Assembly (NCBI RefSeq): GCF_000836725.1
Contig: NZ_JXTH01000005.1
Span: 1 to 64,000, forward strand
Source: Anoxybacillus thermarum
GTDB taxonomy: Bacteria; Bacillota; Bacilli; Bacillales; Anoxybacillaceae
Direction: 5' to 3'
DNA length: 64,000 nt
This document shows positions 11,956 through 21,951 of this stretch, in pieces; positions within the stretch are counted from its first letter, which is position 1, and every line of letters begins with the position of its first letter. The notes under the pieces are model-generated. The model was not told the origin of the DNA. It saw nothing but the letters and a program-made list of their open reading frames with translations, and made no database searches. The translations under genes were made by a program, and so were the position numbers.

Positions 11956-12569
11956 AACGAGTGACGATGGGTGGCCAAACGGTAGAAGAGGCAGTAGAAA
12001 AAGCGTTAGCGCAATTACATGTGCCGAAAGAAGCGGTCGATATTGTCGTTGTTCAACAAGAAAAAAGGCCGTTTCTTGGCTTGTTCGGTGGAAAAGAAGC
12101 GGTCGTTGAAGTAACGATTAGCAACCCGTTTTTTTGTGTGGAATCGTTTTTAAAACATGTGATTGAACAAATGAATGTACGTGTCAATCTTTCTTGTCAA
12201 GCGGAAGGAGACCGTTTCGTTGTCTCGCTTTCGGGGCAAGATGTAGCACGAGTAATCGGAAGACATGGTCAAACACTTAATGCTTTACAATTATTGGCGC
12301 AAGGAGTTTTAAACCGTTACACCGATCGTCCGCTTCATGTTGTGATTGATGCGGAAGGGTATCGAAAACGAAGAGAAGAGACGCTCGTTCGTTTAGCGAA
12401 AAATATGGCGAAAAAAGCAATCCAAGCGGGACAAGATATTTCGTTAGAGCCAATGAGTGCATGGGAACGGAAAGTCATTCATACAGCGTTAAGCGATGAT
12501 GAAAGGATACAAACGTTTTCAGTTGGGGTGGAGCCGTATCGTCATGTCGTTATTTCACTAAAACGATAA
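11952..12569 (+). CDS. jag: RNA-binding protein Jag (KhpB/EloR)
   Basis: The 205-residue protein has an N-terminal Jag domain ([19 protein letters not shown]), a KH domain with the GxxG-type loop [14 protein letters not shown] (about residues 98-111), and a C-terminal R3H domain ending in the basic [13 protein letters not shown]. Jag/KhpB acts with KhpA as an RNA-binding complex that affects cell elongation in Firmicutes. A GTG start overlaps the yidC stop, so translation is coupled. Confidence 0.94.
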   Translation: MKRVTMGGQTVEEAVEKALAQLHVPKEAVDIVVVQQEKRPFLGLFGGKEAVVEVTISNPFFCVESFLKHVIEQMNVRVNLSCQAEGDRFVVSLSGQDVARVIGRHGQTLNALQLLAQGVLNRYTDRPLHVVIDAEGYRKRREETLVRLAKNMAKKAIQAGQDISLEPMSAWERKVIHTALSDDERIQTFSVGVEPYRHVVISLKR

Positions 12570-12571
12570 AC

Positions 12572-12608
12572 ATTCTCTAGGGGAAGTCGTTCCTAGAGAA
12601 TTTTTTTT
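12572..12608 (+). terminator. Terminator after jag
   Basis: A perfect 10-base stem (ATTCTCTAGG with CCTAGAGAAT) around a 10-base loop is followed by eight T residues. It ends the rnpA-yidC-jag transcript. Confidence 0.92.
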
Positions 12609-12635
12609 GTCAATGGAAACGTTACGTGTATGTTG

Positions 12636-12712
12636 TTATTCACATGTGGATAAGTTAAAATTTATTTGATTATCATTGCGAGGAAAACATACATGATATA
12701 GATTGTGGATAT
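12636..12712. promoter_or_regulatory. DnaA-box cluster between jag and mnmE
   Basis: Two DnaA boxes abut head to head without a spacer: TTATTCACA at 12636-12644 and TGTGGATAA at 12645-12653. A one-mismatch box (TGTGGATAT) follows at 12704-12712. From memory, stable DnaA binding was mapped between jag and thdF (mnmE) in B. subtilis, so the site appears conserved. Confidence 0.7.
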
Positions 12713-12739
12713 TTTTGTTTATGAAAGAAGGTGAACAAG

Positions 12740-14125
12740 ATGGAATTTGATACAATTGCGGCGATTTCAACTCCGATGGGTGAAGGAGCAATTGCGATCG
12801 TCCGTTTAAGTGGGGATGAAGCGATAAAAATTGTTGATCAACTGTTTGTCGGTGTTGGGGGGAAGAAGCTAAAAGACGTCTCAACTCATACGATCCATTA
12901 CGGGCATATTGTGCATCCAGAGACGAAAGAAACAGTTGAAGAAGTGATGGTAACAGTAATGAGAGCTCCAAAAACGTTTACACGTGAAGATGTTGTTGAA
13001 ATTAATTGTCATGGGGGACTTGTTTCTGTTAACCGCGTGCTTCAACTCGTGTTAGCGCATGGGGCTCGTCTAGCACAACCCGGAGAATTTACAAAAAGAG
13101 CTTTTTTAAACGGGCGTATCGATTTATCACAAGCAGAAGCGGTAATGGATTTAATTCGTGCAAAAACCGATCGAGCGATGGCTGTCGCATTGAACCAGAT
13201 GGAAGGACGTTTATCGAAACTTATTCGTCGATTACGTCAAACGATTTTAGAGACGTTAGCGCATGTCGAAGTAAATATTGATTACCCCGAATACGACGAT
13301 GTCGAGGAAATGACGCATCGGTTGTTGCTTGAAAAGGCAACAGAAGTGAAAAATGAAATTGAGCGACTGTTACAAACGGCACAGCAAGGAAAAGTGTTGC
13401 GGGACGGATTAGCGACAGTCATTGTCGGACGACCGAACGTTGGCAAATCATCGCTATTAAACAGCTTAGCCCACGAAAACCGAGCGATTGTCACCGATAT
13501 TCCAGGGACAACAAGAGATGTCATTGAGGAGTACGTCAACGTTCGAGGTGTGCCGCTCCGTCTATTAGATACGGCAGGTATTCGTGAAACAGAAGATATT
13601 GTTGAGCGAATTGGCGTTGAGCGGTCACGGAAAGTGTTGAAAGAGGCAGACTTAATTTTACTTGTCCTCAACTACAACGAACCGTTAACGGAAGAAGATG
13701 AACGATTGTTCGAAGCGGTCAAAGGAATGGACGCGATTGTCATTGTCAATAAAACGGATTTGCCGAAACGAATCGATATGGAGCGAGTGAAACAATTGGC
13801 GAAAGGCGCACCGATCATTACTACATCGTTGTTGGAAGAAAGAGGAATAGACCAACTAGAAGAGGCGATTGCCTCATTATTTTTCAGCGGAGATGTCGAG
13901 GCGCGCGATTTAACGTATGTATCAAACTCGCGCCATATTGCGTTATTGACGCAAGCGAAAAAAGCGATTGAAGAAGCGATTGACGGCATTGAAGCAAGTA
14001 TGCCAATTGATATCGTGCAAATTGATTTAACGAGAGCGTGGGAATTGTTAGGTGAAATCATTGGAGATACAGTGCATGAAAGCCTAATTGATCAATTGTT
14101 TGCACAATTTTGTCTAGGAAAATAA
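12740..14125 (+). CDS. mnmE: tRNA uridine-5-carboxymethylaminomethyl(34) GTPase MnmE
   Basis: The 461-residue GTPase works with MnmG to modify wobble uridine 34 of certain tRNAs. The N-terminal tetrahydrofolate-binding domain begins [22 protein letters not shown]. The G1 motif [14 protein letters not shown], the [10 protein letters not shown] switch and NKTDL (G4) form the G domain (about 217-380). The C-terminal CLGK provides the conserved cysteine motif. ATG at 12740 is preferred over an upstream GTG because it has the better spacing from AAGGTG. Confidence 0.97.
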   Translation: MEFDTIAAISTPMGEGAIAIVRLSGDEAIKIVDQLFVGVGGKKLKDVSTHTIHYGHIVHPETKETVEEVMVTVMRAPKTFTREDVVEINCHGGLVSVNRVLQLVLAHGARLAQPGEFTKRAFLNGRIDLSQAEAVMDLIRAKTDRAMAVALNQMEGRLSKLIRRLRQTILETLAHVEVNIDYPEYDDVEEMTHRLLLEKATEVKNEIERLLQTAQQGKVLRDGLATVIVGRPNVGKSSLLNSLAHENRAIVTDIPGTTRDVIEEYVNVRGVPLRLLDTAGIRETEDIVERIGVERSRKVLKEADLILLVLNYNEPLTEEDERLFEAVKGMDAIVIVNKTDLPKRIDMERVKQLAKGAPIITTSLLEERGIDQLEEAIASLFFSGDVEARDLTYVSNSRHIALLTQAKKAIEEAIDGIEASMPIDIVQIDLTRAWELLGEIIGDTVHESLIDQLFAQFCLGK

Positions 14126-14138
14126 GGAGGGTGTATTT

Positions 14139-16028
14139 ATGCATTACGAGGCAGGATCTTATGATGTCATCGTCGTAGGTGCCGGTCATGCGGGATGTGA
14201 AGCAGCGCTTGCTGCTGCGCGCATGGGAGCGAGTACATTAGTGATCACACTGAATCTTGATATGATTGCTTTTATGCCATGTAACCCATCTATCGGCGGC
14301 CCTGCAAAAGGCATCGTCGTTCGCGAAATTGATGCACTAGGCGGGGAAATGGGGAAAAATATTGACAAAACGCATATTCAAATGCGTATGTTGAATACAG
14401 GAAAAGGACCTGCTGTACGAGCGTTACGTGCACAAGCAGATAAATTTTTATATCAACAAGAAATGAAAAAAACGCTCGAAAATCAAGAGAATTTAACATT
14501 ATTGCAAGGAAAAGTAGAAAAATTAATCGTAGAAGATAGTGTATGTAAAGGAGTAATAACGCATACAGGTGCCCGTTATTATGCCAAGGCTGTCGTCATT
14601 ACGACAGGAACGTTTTTACGCGGTGAAATTATTATCGGAGACATTAAATATTCAAGTGGCCCAAACAACCAACAGCCATCGATTAAGCTTTCAGAACATT
14701 TAGAGGAACTCGGTTTTGAACTTGTTCGTTTTAAAACAGGTACGCCACCGCGGGTTAATAGCCATACGATTGATTACAGCAAAACAGAAATTCAGCCAGG
14801 CGATGAAGTGCCGCGCGCATTTTCATATGAAACGAAACAATATATTACCGATCAACTCCCTTGTTGGCTCACTTATACGACAGAGGAGACGCACCGAATT
14901 ATCGATGAAAATTTACATTTGTCGCCGATGTATTCAGGGATGATTAAAGGGACAGGTCCGCGTTACTGCCCATCGATTGAAGATAAAATCGTTCGTTTCC
15001 ATGACAAGCCGCGTCACCAAATTTTCCTTGAACCAGAAGGAAGACATACGCAAGAAGTGTATGTGCAAGGTTTGTCTACAAGCTTGCCAGAGCATATTCA
15101 ACGCCAAATGTTAGCGACAATACCAGGGTTAGAAAAAGCGCAGCTCATGCGGGCTGGCTATGCCATTGAATATGATGCCATCGTTCCAACGCAACTATGG
15201 CCAACGTTAGAAACAAAGATCGTTCAACGGCTATATACAGCAGGACAAATTAATGGGACATCAGGATATGAAGAGGCGGCTGGCCAAGGGCTTATTGCCG
15301 GCATTAATGCGGCATGCAAAGCGCTTGGAAAAGAGGAGTTAATTTTAAGCCGCTCAGAAGCATATATTGGCGTTTTAATTGACGATCTTGTTACAAAGGG
15401 AACGAACGAGCCGTATCGCTTGTTAACATCTCGTGCGGAATATCGCCTTTTATTGCGTCATGACAATGCAGATTTACGTTTAACAGAAATTGGTTACAAA
15501 CTCGGTTTAATTTCACAAGAGCGATATGAAAAGTTTATAGCGAAAAAAGAAGCGATCGAAGCGGAAAAGAAACGTTTAAAATCGTACATTATTAAACCGA
15601 CGTCGCAAGTGCAAGAAATGATTCGTAACGTCGGGGGAAGTGAATTAAAAGACGGCATTCGAGCAGCCGACTTGTTAAAGCGTCCAGAAATGACGTATGA
15701 GCATATTCAAATGATTGCACCGGCGGAACAACCGATTGATCCCGAAGTAGCGGAACAAGTAGAAATTCAAATTAAGTACGAAGGGTATATTGAAAAATCG
15801 CTACAACAAGTTGAAAAATTAAAGAAAATGGAGAATAAAAAAATTCCAGAAGACATTGATTACGATGCGATTACAGGGTTGGCGACAGAGGCTCGACAAA
15901 AATTAAAACAAGTTCGCCCGCTTTCTATTGCGCAAGCATCGCGCATTTCAGGAGTCAATCCAGCGGATATTTCAATTTTATTAGTTTATTTAGAGCAGGG
16001 AAAAATCGCCCGCGTGTCAAATGAATAA
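14139..16028 (+). CDS. mnmG: tRNA uridine-5-carboxymethylaminomethyl(34) synthase MnmG
   Basis: The 629-residue FAD enzyme is the partner of MnmE. The FAD-binding [17 protein letters not shown] lies at about residues 14-30, and the GidA signature ([17 protein letters not shown]-like, here starting [19 protein letters not shown]) follows. The [17 protein letters not shown] segment and the C-terminal helical domain that contacts MnmE are also present. It follows mnmE by 13 bases with an AAGGAGGG site, so the two subunits are cotranscribed. Confidence 0.97.
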   Translation: MHYEAGSYDVIVVGAGHAGCEAALAAARMGASTLVITLNLDMIAFMPCNPSIGGPAKGIVVREIDALGGEMGKNIDKTHIQMRMLNTGKGPAVRALRAQADKFLYQQEMKKTLENQENLTLLQGKVEKLIVEDSVCKGVITHTGARYYAKAVVITTGTFLRGEIIIGDIKYSSGPNNQQPSIKLSEHLEELGFELVRFKTGTPPRVNSHTIDYSKTEIQPGDEVPRAFSYETKQYITDQLPCWLTYTTEETHRIIDENLHLSPMYSGMIKGTGPRYCPSIEDKIVRFHDKPRHQIFLEPEGRHTQEVYVQGLSTSLPEHIQRQMLATIPGLEKAQLMRAGYAIEYDAIVPTQLWPTLETKIVQRLYTAGQINGTSGYEEAAGQGLIAGINAACKALGKEELILSRSEAYIGVLIDDLVTKGTNEPYRLLTSRAEYRLLLRHDNADLRLTEIGYKLGLISQERYEKFIAKKEAIEAEKKRLKSYIIKPTSQVQEMIRNVGGSELKDGIRAADLLKRPEMTYEHIQMIAPAEQPIDPEVAEQVEIQIKYEGYIEKSLQQVEKLKKMENKKIPEDIDYDAITGLATEARQKLKQVRPLSIAQASRISGVNPADISILLVYLEQGKIARVSNE

Positions 16029-16041
16029 AGAGGGATGAACG

Positions 16042-16755
16042 ATGGATGTAAATGTATTTAAACAAATGCTAGAGGAGAGAGGAATTTTGCTTTCTTCTCA
16101 ACAACTCACTCAGTTTGAAACATATTATCAATTGCTTGTCGAATGGAATGAAAAAATGAATTTAACGGGTATTACAGACAAAGAAGGCGTATATTTAAAA
16201 CATTTTTTTGATTCCATTACACCTGCTTTTTATTACGACTTCTCGCGGCCGTTATCTATTTGCGATGTTGGGGCGGGGGCAGGGTTTCCGAGCATACCGT
16301 TAAAAATTTGCTTTCCTCACCTACATGTATCAATTGTCGATTCATTGCAAAAAAGAATTACGTTTCTAAATCATTTAGCTGCGCACCTTCAGCTTGAAGG
16401 AGTAGCTTTTTATCATGATCGTGCTGAAACGTTTGGACAAAAGACGATCCGTGAGTCGTTTGATGTCGTCATGGCTCGTGCGGTTGCTCGTCTGTCTGTG
16501 CTAAGTGAACTTTGTTTACCGCTTGTAAAAGTAGGCGGGACGTTTATCGCGATGAAAGGAGCATCAGCACACGAAGAGCTTGAGCAAGGGAGCACAGCGA
16601 TCCGCGTGCTAGGCGGCGAAGTGACAAAAGTAGAAAAATTTTTATTGCCGATTGAGGAAAGCGAACGAGCGATTATTTTTGTTGAAAAGAGACGAAAAAC
16701 ACCGAAGAAATATCCACGCAAACCAGGGGTACCAAATAAACTTCCAATTGAATGA
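16042..16755 (+). CDS. rsmG: 16S rRNA (guanine(527)-N7)-methyltransferase RsmG
   Basis: The 237-residue SAM-dependent enzyme methylates G527 of 16S rRNA; loss gives low-level streptomycin resistance. The SAM site [15 protein letters not shown] is near residue 75. HFFDSITP and the catalytic-side motif [18 protein letters not shown] are typical. The C-terminus is basic ([21 protein letters not shown]). It follows mnmG by 13 bases. Confidence 0.96.
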   Translation: MDVNVFKQMLEERGILLSSQQLTQFETYYQLLVEWNEKMNLTGITDKEGVYLKHFFDSITPAFYYDFSRPLSICDVGAGAGFPSIPLKICFPHLHVSIVDSLQKRITFLNHLAAHLQLEGVAFYHDRAETFGQKTIRESFDVVMARAVARLSVLSELCLPLVKVGGTFIAMKGASAHEELEQGSTAIRVLGGEVTKVEKFLLPIEESERAIIFVEKRRKTPKKYPRKPGVPNKLPIE

Positions 16756-16790
16756 ATGTTTTGAGTTCTCAAAGGTGGTGTTAGGGGGAA

Positions 16791-17639
16791 ATGAAGCATC
16801 CTTTTTCGCGCTTTTTTAGCTTTGGTGAGAAAGAGCAAGAAGAAATCGTTGTACAAAATGAAGAAATAAAGCGAATCGCTATTTCACAAATTGTCCCAAA
16901 CCGTTTTCAGCCGCGGACCATTTTTGTTGAAGATAAAATTGACGAACTAGCACAAACAATTCGAACACATGGAATGATTCAGCCAATTGTCGTTCGAGAA
17001 TGTGAAGATGGGAAGTTTGAAATTATTGCGGGAGAACGAAGATGGCGGGCGGCACAAAAGCTTGGCTGGACGGATATCCCTGCCATTATTAAAAATTTAA
17101 ACGATACGGAAACAGCCTCTGTTGCTTTAATTGAAAACTTACAGCGGGAAGAATTGACGCCCATTGAAGAAGCGATGGCTTACGCTCGCTTGCTAGAATT
17201 GCATCATTTAACGCAAGAAGCGTTAGCGCAGCGGCTCGGGAAAGGACAATCGACGATTGCCAACAAACTTCGGTTATTAAAGCTGCCTCAAGAAGTACAA
17301 GATGCATTATTGCAACGTCAAATTACAGAGCGACATGCTCGCGCTTTGATTGTTCTAAAAGACTATAATAAACAGTTAAAATTGCTTGAGGAAATTATCC
17401 AAAAGCAATTAAACGTGAAGCAAACAGAAGATCGAGTCGCAAAAATGTTAGAAGATGAGAATGAAAAACGTCCGAAACCGAAGCGAAAATCGTTAAGTAA
17501 AGATATGCGCATCGCTGTCAATACGATTCGTCAGTCGTTAACGATGGTCGCTGATAGTGGTGTTGCTATTGATTCAGAAGAAGAAGAGTTTGAAGACTAT
17601 TATCAAATTACAATCCGCATCCCGAAAAGACAAAAATAA
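16791..17639 (+). CDS. noc: Nucleoid occlusion protein Noc
   Basis: The 282-residue ParB-family protein binds specific Noc-binding sites over the chromosome and prevents septum formation over the nucleoid. The N-terminal amphipathic membrane-targeting helix is visible ([16 protein letters not shown]). The ParB/Srx-like CTPase domain (about 30-120, with [13 protein letters not shown]) and a helix-turn-helix domain ([21 protein letters not shown]) follow. It sits between rsmG and soj, the standard Bacillus location, and is the paralogue of spo0J. Confidence 0.95.
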   Translation: MKHPFSRFFSFGEKEQEEIVVQNEEIKRIAISQIVPNRFQPRTIFVEDKIDELAQTIRTHGMIQPIVVRECEDGKFEIIAGERRWRAAQKLGWTDIPAIIKNLNDTETASVALIENLQREELTPIEEAMAYARLLELHHLTQEALAQRLGKGQSTIANKLRLLKLPQEVQDALLQRQITERHARALIVLKDYNKQLKLLEEIIQKQLNVKQTEDRVAKMLEDENEKRPKPKRKSLSKDMRIAVNTIRQSLTMVADSGVAIDSEEEEFEDYYQITIRIPKRQK

Positions 17640-17640
17640 C

Positions 17641-17672
17641 ACCTCATCAAAAACGACGATGAGGTTTTCTTT
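17641..17672 (+). terminator. Terminator after noc
   Basis: The 8-base stem ACCTCATC/GATGAGGT with a 9-base loop is followed by TTTCTTTTT. It separates noc from the soj-spo0J operon. Confidence 0.85.
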
Positions 17673-17741
17673 TTGTATTATGAAAATATTGAAAAATTCA
17701 TGATACAATAAAAGTATTATAGGTAAAGGATGGGGAGCGTT

Positions 17742-18503
17742 GTGGGGAAAATTATTGCGATTGCTAATCAAAAAGGCGGTGTTGGCAAAACGACAACGGC
17801 GGTAAATTTATCGGCGTGTTTAGCTCATATGGGAAAGAAAACGTTACTTGTCGATATTGATCCGCAAGGAAATGCGACAAGTGGCATTGGTGTGGAAAAA
17901 CATGAAATTGAACAATGTGCATATGACTTATTAGTTGAGGAAGTGGATGTACGTCAAGTCATTCGCCCGACAAATATTGAGCGATTGCATATTATTCCTG
18001 CCACCATTCAATTAGCAGGAGCAGAGATTGAGCTCGTTCCAATCGTTTCAAGGGAAGTGCGCTTACAAAAAGCATTAAGTCCGTTGAAAGATATGTATGA
18101 TTTTATTATTATCGACTGTCCACCTTCCCTCGGATTGTTGACGATTAATGCGTTAACTTCAGCAGATACAGTATTAATTCCTGTACAATGTGAATATTAC
18201 GCATTAGAAGGATTGAGTCAACTATTAAATACGATTCGTCTTGTGCAAAAACATTTAAATTCGAATTTACGTATTGAAGGTGTATTGCTCACAATGTTTG
18301 ATGCGCGCACAAACCTTGGTATTCAAGTGATTCAAGAAGTCAAGAAGTATTTCCGTGAAAAAGTGTATGAAACGATTATCCCACGCAATGTACGACTAAG
18401 TGAGGCACCAAGCCATGGGAAGCCAATTATTTTGTACGATGCAAAATCGCGGGGAGCGGAAGTATACGCAGACTTTGCGAAAGAGGTGATCGCAAATGGC
18501 TAA
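17742..18503 (+). CDS. soj: Chromosome partitioning ATPase Soj (ParA)
   Basis: The 253-residue deviant Walker ATPase works with Spo0J in origin segregation and regulates DnaA. The deviant Walker [14 protein letters not shown] is at residues about 10-22, and the switch motif [11 protein letters not shown] and [10 protein letters not shown] follow. The start is GTG at 17742: this gives the family N-terminus [12 protein letters not shown] and the B. subtilis length, and GGGGAG lies just upstream. An ATG 12 bases earlier is less likely. It overlaps spo0J by 8 bases. Confidence 0.96.
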   Translation: MGKIIAIANQKGGVGKTTTAVNLSACLAHMGKKTLLVDIDPQGNATSGIGVEKHEIEQCAYDLLVEEVDVRQVIRPTNIERLHIIPATIQLAGAEIELVPIVSREVRLQKALSPLKDMYDFIIIDCPPSLGLLTINALTSADTVLIPVQCEYYALEGLSQLLNTIRLVQKHLNSNLRIEGVLLTMFDARTNLGIQVIQEVKKYFREKVYETIIPRNVRLSEAPSHGKPIILYDAKSRGAEVYADFAKEVIANG

Positions 18504-19362
18504 AGGGCTCGGAAAAGGCATTCATGCTCTTTTTACTAATTTAGAAGCGGAAAAAGGGGAAACGGTTCAAGAAATTGATATTCAACAACTTCGTCCGAAT
18601 CCATATCAACCGCGCAAAACGTTTGATGAGCAAGCGCTAGAAGAATTAAAGCAATCGATCATGGAACATGGAATCGTCCAACCGCTCATCGTTCGCCAGA
18701 CGATCAAAGGGTATGAAATTGTCGTCGGTGAGCGGCGCTTTCGGGCAGCGCAATTAGCAGGAATGAAAACTGTTCCAGCGGTTGTGCGTGAACTTTCGGA
18801 TGAAAAAATGATGGAGATTGCATTACTTGAAAATTTACAACGTGAGGATTTAAACCCAATTGAAGAAGCAACAGCATATCAATTATTGCTTACGAGATGC
18901 AAACTAACGCAAGAAGAGCTAGCGAAAAGATTAGGAAAGAGCCGTCCGCATATTGCTAATCACCTTCGTCTTCTTTCACTTCCAAGTGATGTGCAGCAAA
19001 TGATTGAAGAAGGTACATTATCGATGGGGCACGGTCGGGCGTTACTTGCATTAAAAAACAAACAAAAACTTGTAGCTGTTATTCAACGGGTCATTCAAGA
19101 ATCGCTTAATGTCCGACAACTAGAGGCGCTTATTCAACAGCTAAACAAAAATGTTCCACGTGAAACATCGAAAAAGAAAGAGGAAAAAAGTGTATTTTTA
19201 GCGCAAAGTGAAGCGTTATTGCGCGAGCGTTTAGGAACAGCGGTATGTATTAAAAAGCATCGAAAAAAAGGGAAAATTGAAATCGAATTTTTCTCAGAAG
19301 AAGATTTGACGCGTATTTTGCAGCTGTTAAATGCGTACGATGATGAACAAATGGACGAATAG
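18496..19362 (+). CDS. spo0J: Chromosome partitioning protein Spo0J (ParB)
   Basis: The 288-residue CTPase clamp loads at parS sites, spreads, and recruits condensin. The N-terminal domain has [11 protein letters not shown] and the [13 protein letters not shown] box; the helix-turn-helix is [24 protein letters not shown]. The C-terminal dimerisation part ends in a basic and acidic tail. A parS site lies within the gene (19152-19167). The start ATG overlaps the soj stop region. Confidence 0.97.
   Translation: MAKGLGKGIHALFTNLEAEKGETVQEIDIQQLRPNPYQPRKTFDEQALEELKQSIMEHGIVQPLIVRQTIKGYEIVVGERRFRAAQLAGMKTVPAVVRELSDEKMMEIALLENLQREDLNPIEEATAYQLLLTRCKLTQEELAKRLGKSRPHIANHLRLLSLPSDVQQMIEEGTLSMGHGRALLALKNKQKLVAVIQRVIQESLNVRQLEALIQQLNKNVPRETSKKKEEKSVFLAQSEALLRERLGTAVCIKKHRKKGKIEIEFFSEEDLTRILQLLNAYDDEQMDE
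19152..19167. promoter_or_regulatory. parS: parS site within spo0J
   Basis: The 16-base near-palindrome TGTTCCACGTGAAACA matches the ParB-binding parS consensus with one base change from the perfect palindrome. Its location in spo0J is conserved in B. subtilis. Confidence 0.95.
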
Positions 19363-19375
19363 GATGTGAAATTAG

Positions 19376-20080
19376 TTGGCTTTACTCGGTACGCTTGTTA
19401 ACGGAATATGTATTATTATTGGATCTCTGTTAGGTGCTATGTTCAAAAATATCCCAGAGCGCGTAAAATCAACGGTAATGAACGGAATTGGGCTTTCCGT
19501 CGTTGTGCTCGGTGTAAAAATGGGATTAGAAAGTGATCAATTTTTAATTGTCATTATTAGTTTAGTTTTTGGTGGAGTGCTAGGGGAAATATGGGATATT
19601 GAAGAAAAGATTGAAAGGTTAGGAAAGTGGACGGAAAGAAAAATAGGATACGGAGCAGAAGGGGCAATCTCTAAAGGATTTGTTAGTGCCACGCTTCTGT
19701 TTGTCGTTGGTTCGATGGCTATAGTCGGTGCGCTACATAGCGGGTTAAGAGGCGATCATCTTGTACTATATACAAAATCGATTTTAGACGGCTTTGCGAG
19801 CATCATCTTAACCGCTACGTTTGGCATCGGCGTTCTTTTTTCAGCCATTCCCGTTGTCGTTTATCAAGGATCGATTGCCTTACTGGCTACGCAAATTAAT
19901 CAGTTCATTCCATCAAGCGCCCTTGAAGCATTTATTGCTGAATCGACCGCAACAGGTGGAATTTTAATTATTGCGATTGGGTTAAACATGTTAAATCTTA
20001 CATCTGTTCGTGTCGCAAACTTATTACCAAGTATTTTAATCAATGCGTTAATTGTTGCTTTCATGCATATGTTATTCTGA
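19376..20080 (+). CDS. DUF554 family membrane protein
   Basis: The 234-residue hydrophobic protein has six or seven predicted membrane segments and matches the DUF554 (YdfK/YqgA-like) family: ALLGTLVNGICIIIGSLLG at the start and the SVVVLGVKMGLES and GILIIAIGLNMLNLTSVRVANLLPS segments. Function is unknown; a transport role is often assumed. The start is TTG behind GGATGTGA, 13 bases after spo0J, so it is likely cotranscribed with the par genes. It converges with yyaC, overlapping it by 9 bases at the 3' ends. Confidence 0.85.
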   Translation: MALLGTLVNGICIIIGSLLGAMFKNIPERVKSTVMNGIGLSVVVLGVKMGLESDQFLIVIISLVFGGVLGEIWDIEEKIERLGKWTERKIGYGAEGAISKGFVSATLLFVVGSMAIVGALHSGLRGDHLVLYTKSILDGFASIILTATFGIGVLFSAIPVVVYQGSIALLATQINQFIPSSALEAFIAESTATGGILIIAIGLNMLNLTSVRVANLLPSILINALIVAFMHMLF

Positions 20081-20662
20081 TAGTTTATATTTCAGTTCGT
20101 TCACTTTCAACGACGCAAACCGTTGTTGTTTTTTCAGTTGCATTCCAGCTTCATAAATGCCTGTTGCAATCATTTCAGCCATATTCATTACTAAATGAAG
20201 TCGGGTGTTTTGTAGCACGAAAAATTCCATAAATCCGCTCACATTGACAATTCCGGTAATGTGGGCATCACCGACAGAAGGGAGATTTTTATTGACAGCC
20301 GCTCCTGGTTTTAATGGACCTTTTTCAATTGAAATCATCCCAATGTTTTTTACACGCCCGAGACAAGCATCGACAGCGATAATAAATGCATGTTTATGTT
20401 TTTGTTGAATGTCTTTTAGTTTATCTTCTAAATTAACGGCATGAATTGGATCTTTTAACGTTCCATACACATAAAACGGCAACGATCCTTTTTGCTCGAG
20501 CATTGTACCGACAAGTGGACCAAGCGAATCGCCAGTCGAACGATCGGTACCGATGCAAACGATGACAACAGGTGTATGTGTAGAAGTTGGAAGTAAATAT
20601 AAAATCGATGATGCAAGTTGAGATACTGCATTCGGTTCATCGTAAAAAAATTTGTTTTGCAT
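20072..20662 (-). CDS. yyaC: Spore protease-like protein YyaC
   Basis: The 196-residue protein belongs to the DUF1256 family, which resembles the Gpr spore protease fold. Motifs include VVIVCIGTDRSTGDSLGPLVG and IIAVDACLGRVKNIGMI. In B. subtilis YyaC is made during sporulation and lies next to spo0J. The chosen ATG follows GGAGGAGGGAACGG; the frame extends further upstream, but that part has no family similarity. The two genes on either side run on the plus strand. Confidence 0.88.
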   Translation of the reverse strand: MQNKFFYDEPNAVSQLASSILYLLPTSTHTPVVIVCIGTDRSTGDSLGPLVGTMLEQKGSLPFYVYGTLKDPIHAVNLEDKLKDIQQKHKHAFIIAVDACLGRVKNIGMISIEKGPLKPGAAVNKNLPSVGDAHITGIVNVSGFMEFFVLQNTRLHLVMNMAEMIATGIYEAGMQLKKQQRFASLKVNELKYKLSE

Positions 20663-20843
20663 ACGTCCGTTCCCTCCTCCGATTAAATGACATGGTAACA
20701 GTATACGGAAAAATGTGAATATATATACATTGAACGTCCTAGAAAGTTCACGCGCTACAAATGTAAGCAAAATACTGTTACAATAACTTATGCGTAAACA
20801 AGGGAGCTTGTATAGGTCATTTTGCCACGGTGGAGGTGTTTAA

Positions 20844-21719
20844 ATGGAGCAAATCAAAAAAATATACGTTCGTGTTGTTGGGGAAATATTGGAAGGTGAC
20901 TGGCTCGTCACAGTCGGTGTCAGTTTGTTTAAAATTATAGCGATCATTCTCGTAGCATCAATTTTGCTGAAGATTGTCAAATTAACGATCGCGAAGTTTT
21001 TTGTCGTCCGGCAAAAAGCGCCGATTCGGTTATCTGAACGAAGAGAAGCAACATTGATGCGCCTATTGAACAATATGGCTACGTATAGCATTTACTTTAT
21101 TACGTTTATGATGATTTTAGATGCTGTTGGCGTCGATATTCGTGCCATTTTAGCTGGCGCTGGCATCGTTGGACTTGCTGTTGGTTTCGGAGCACAAAAC
21201 CTTGTTCGCGATATTATCACGGGGTTTTTTATTATTCTTGAAGATCAGTTTGCGGTTGGAGATTATGTACGTATCGGGACATTCGAAGGACATGTAGAAG
21301 AAATCGGTTTGCGTACAACGAAACTGAAAAGCTTTACGGGTGAAGTGCATATTTTGCCGAACGGGACGATTACGCAAGTGACAAACTTTTCTTTAAATAA
21401 TAGCGTGGCGGTTGTTGATGTAAGTATTGCTTATGAAGGTGATTTAGAGAAGGCGGAAGCTGTGATTCGCGAAGTATTACAAGAAATGACAAGCAAATAT
21501 GAAGATATTGTGAGCCCGCCAGAATTGTTAGGCGTACAAAATTTAGGACCGTCTGAAGTCGTCATGCGCATTACGTGCGAAACGAAGCCGATGCGCCATT
21601 GGCATATTGCTCGCGCCTTGCGAAAAGAAATTAAACTTCGTTTGGACGAGCGTGGCATTGAAATTCCGTTTCCTCGTTTAGTGCTTTATAATCGTGAACA
21701 ACAAGCGGAACGTGCTTAA
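20844..21719 (+). CDS. Small-conductance mechanosensitive channel (MscS family)
   Basis: The 291-residue protein has two or three N-terminal membrane segments. The MscS pore helix follows as VDIRAILAGAGIVGLAVGFGAQNLVRDIITGF (about 96-127), then the beta domain DYVRIGTFEGHVEEIGLRTTKL and a cytoplasmic C-terminal domain. It resembles B. subtilis YkuT. It should open under membrane tension after osmotic downshift. It has a strong GGAGGTG site and is followed at 23 bases by the DUF951 gene and ychF. Confidence 0.88.
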   Translation: MEQIKKIYVRVVGEILEGDWLVTVGVSLFKIIAIILVASILLKIVKLTIAKFFVVRQKAPIRLSERREATLMRLLNNMATYSIYFITFMMILDAVGVDIRAILAGAGIVGLAVGFGAQNLVRDIITGFFIILEDQFAVGDYVRIGTFEGHVEEIGLRTTKLKSFTGEVHILPNGTITQVTNFSLNNSVAVVDVSIAYEGDLEKAEAVIREVLQEMTSKYEDIVSPPELLGVQNLGPSEVVMRITCETKPMRHWHIARALRKEIKLRLDERGIEIPFPRLVLYNREQQAERA

Positions 21720-21742
21720 ACATCGGAAAGGAGTGTGCTATA

Positions 21743-21937
21743 TTGAATAAAGAGTATGGCATGCATGATATTGTCGAAATGAAAAAGGAGCATCCTTGCG
21801 GGACAAATCGTTGGAAAATCATTCGAATGGGCATGGATATTCGCATTAAATGTGAAGGATGCGGGCACAGCGTTTTGTTACCGCGGAAAGAATTCGAGCG
21901 AAAAATGAAAAAAGTGCTTGTCAAACATGAGGAGTAG
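21743..21937 (+). CDS. DUF951 protein (YyzM-like)
   Basis: The 64-residue protein matches the DUF951 family: YGMHDIVEMKKEHPCGTNRWKI, then IRIKCEGCGHSVLLPRKEFERK. The cysteines suggest a small metal-binding or nucleic-acid-binding fold, but no function is established. The start is TTG with AAAGGAG upstream. The gene lies between the mscS-like gene and ychF, as in other Bacillaceae. Confidence 0.85.
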   Translation: MNKEYGMHDIVEMKKEHPCGTNRWKIIRMGMDIRIKCEGCGHSVLLPRKEFERKMKKVLVKHEE

Positions 21938-21951
21938 ATGAAGAGAGGAGT

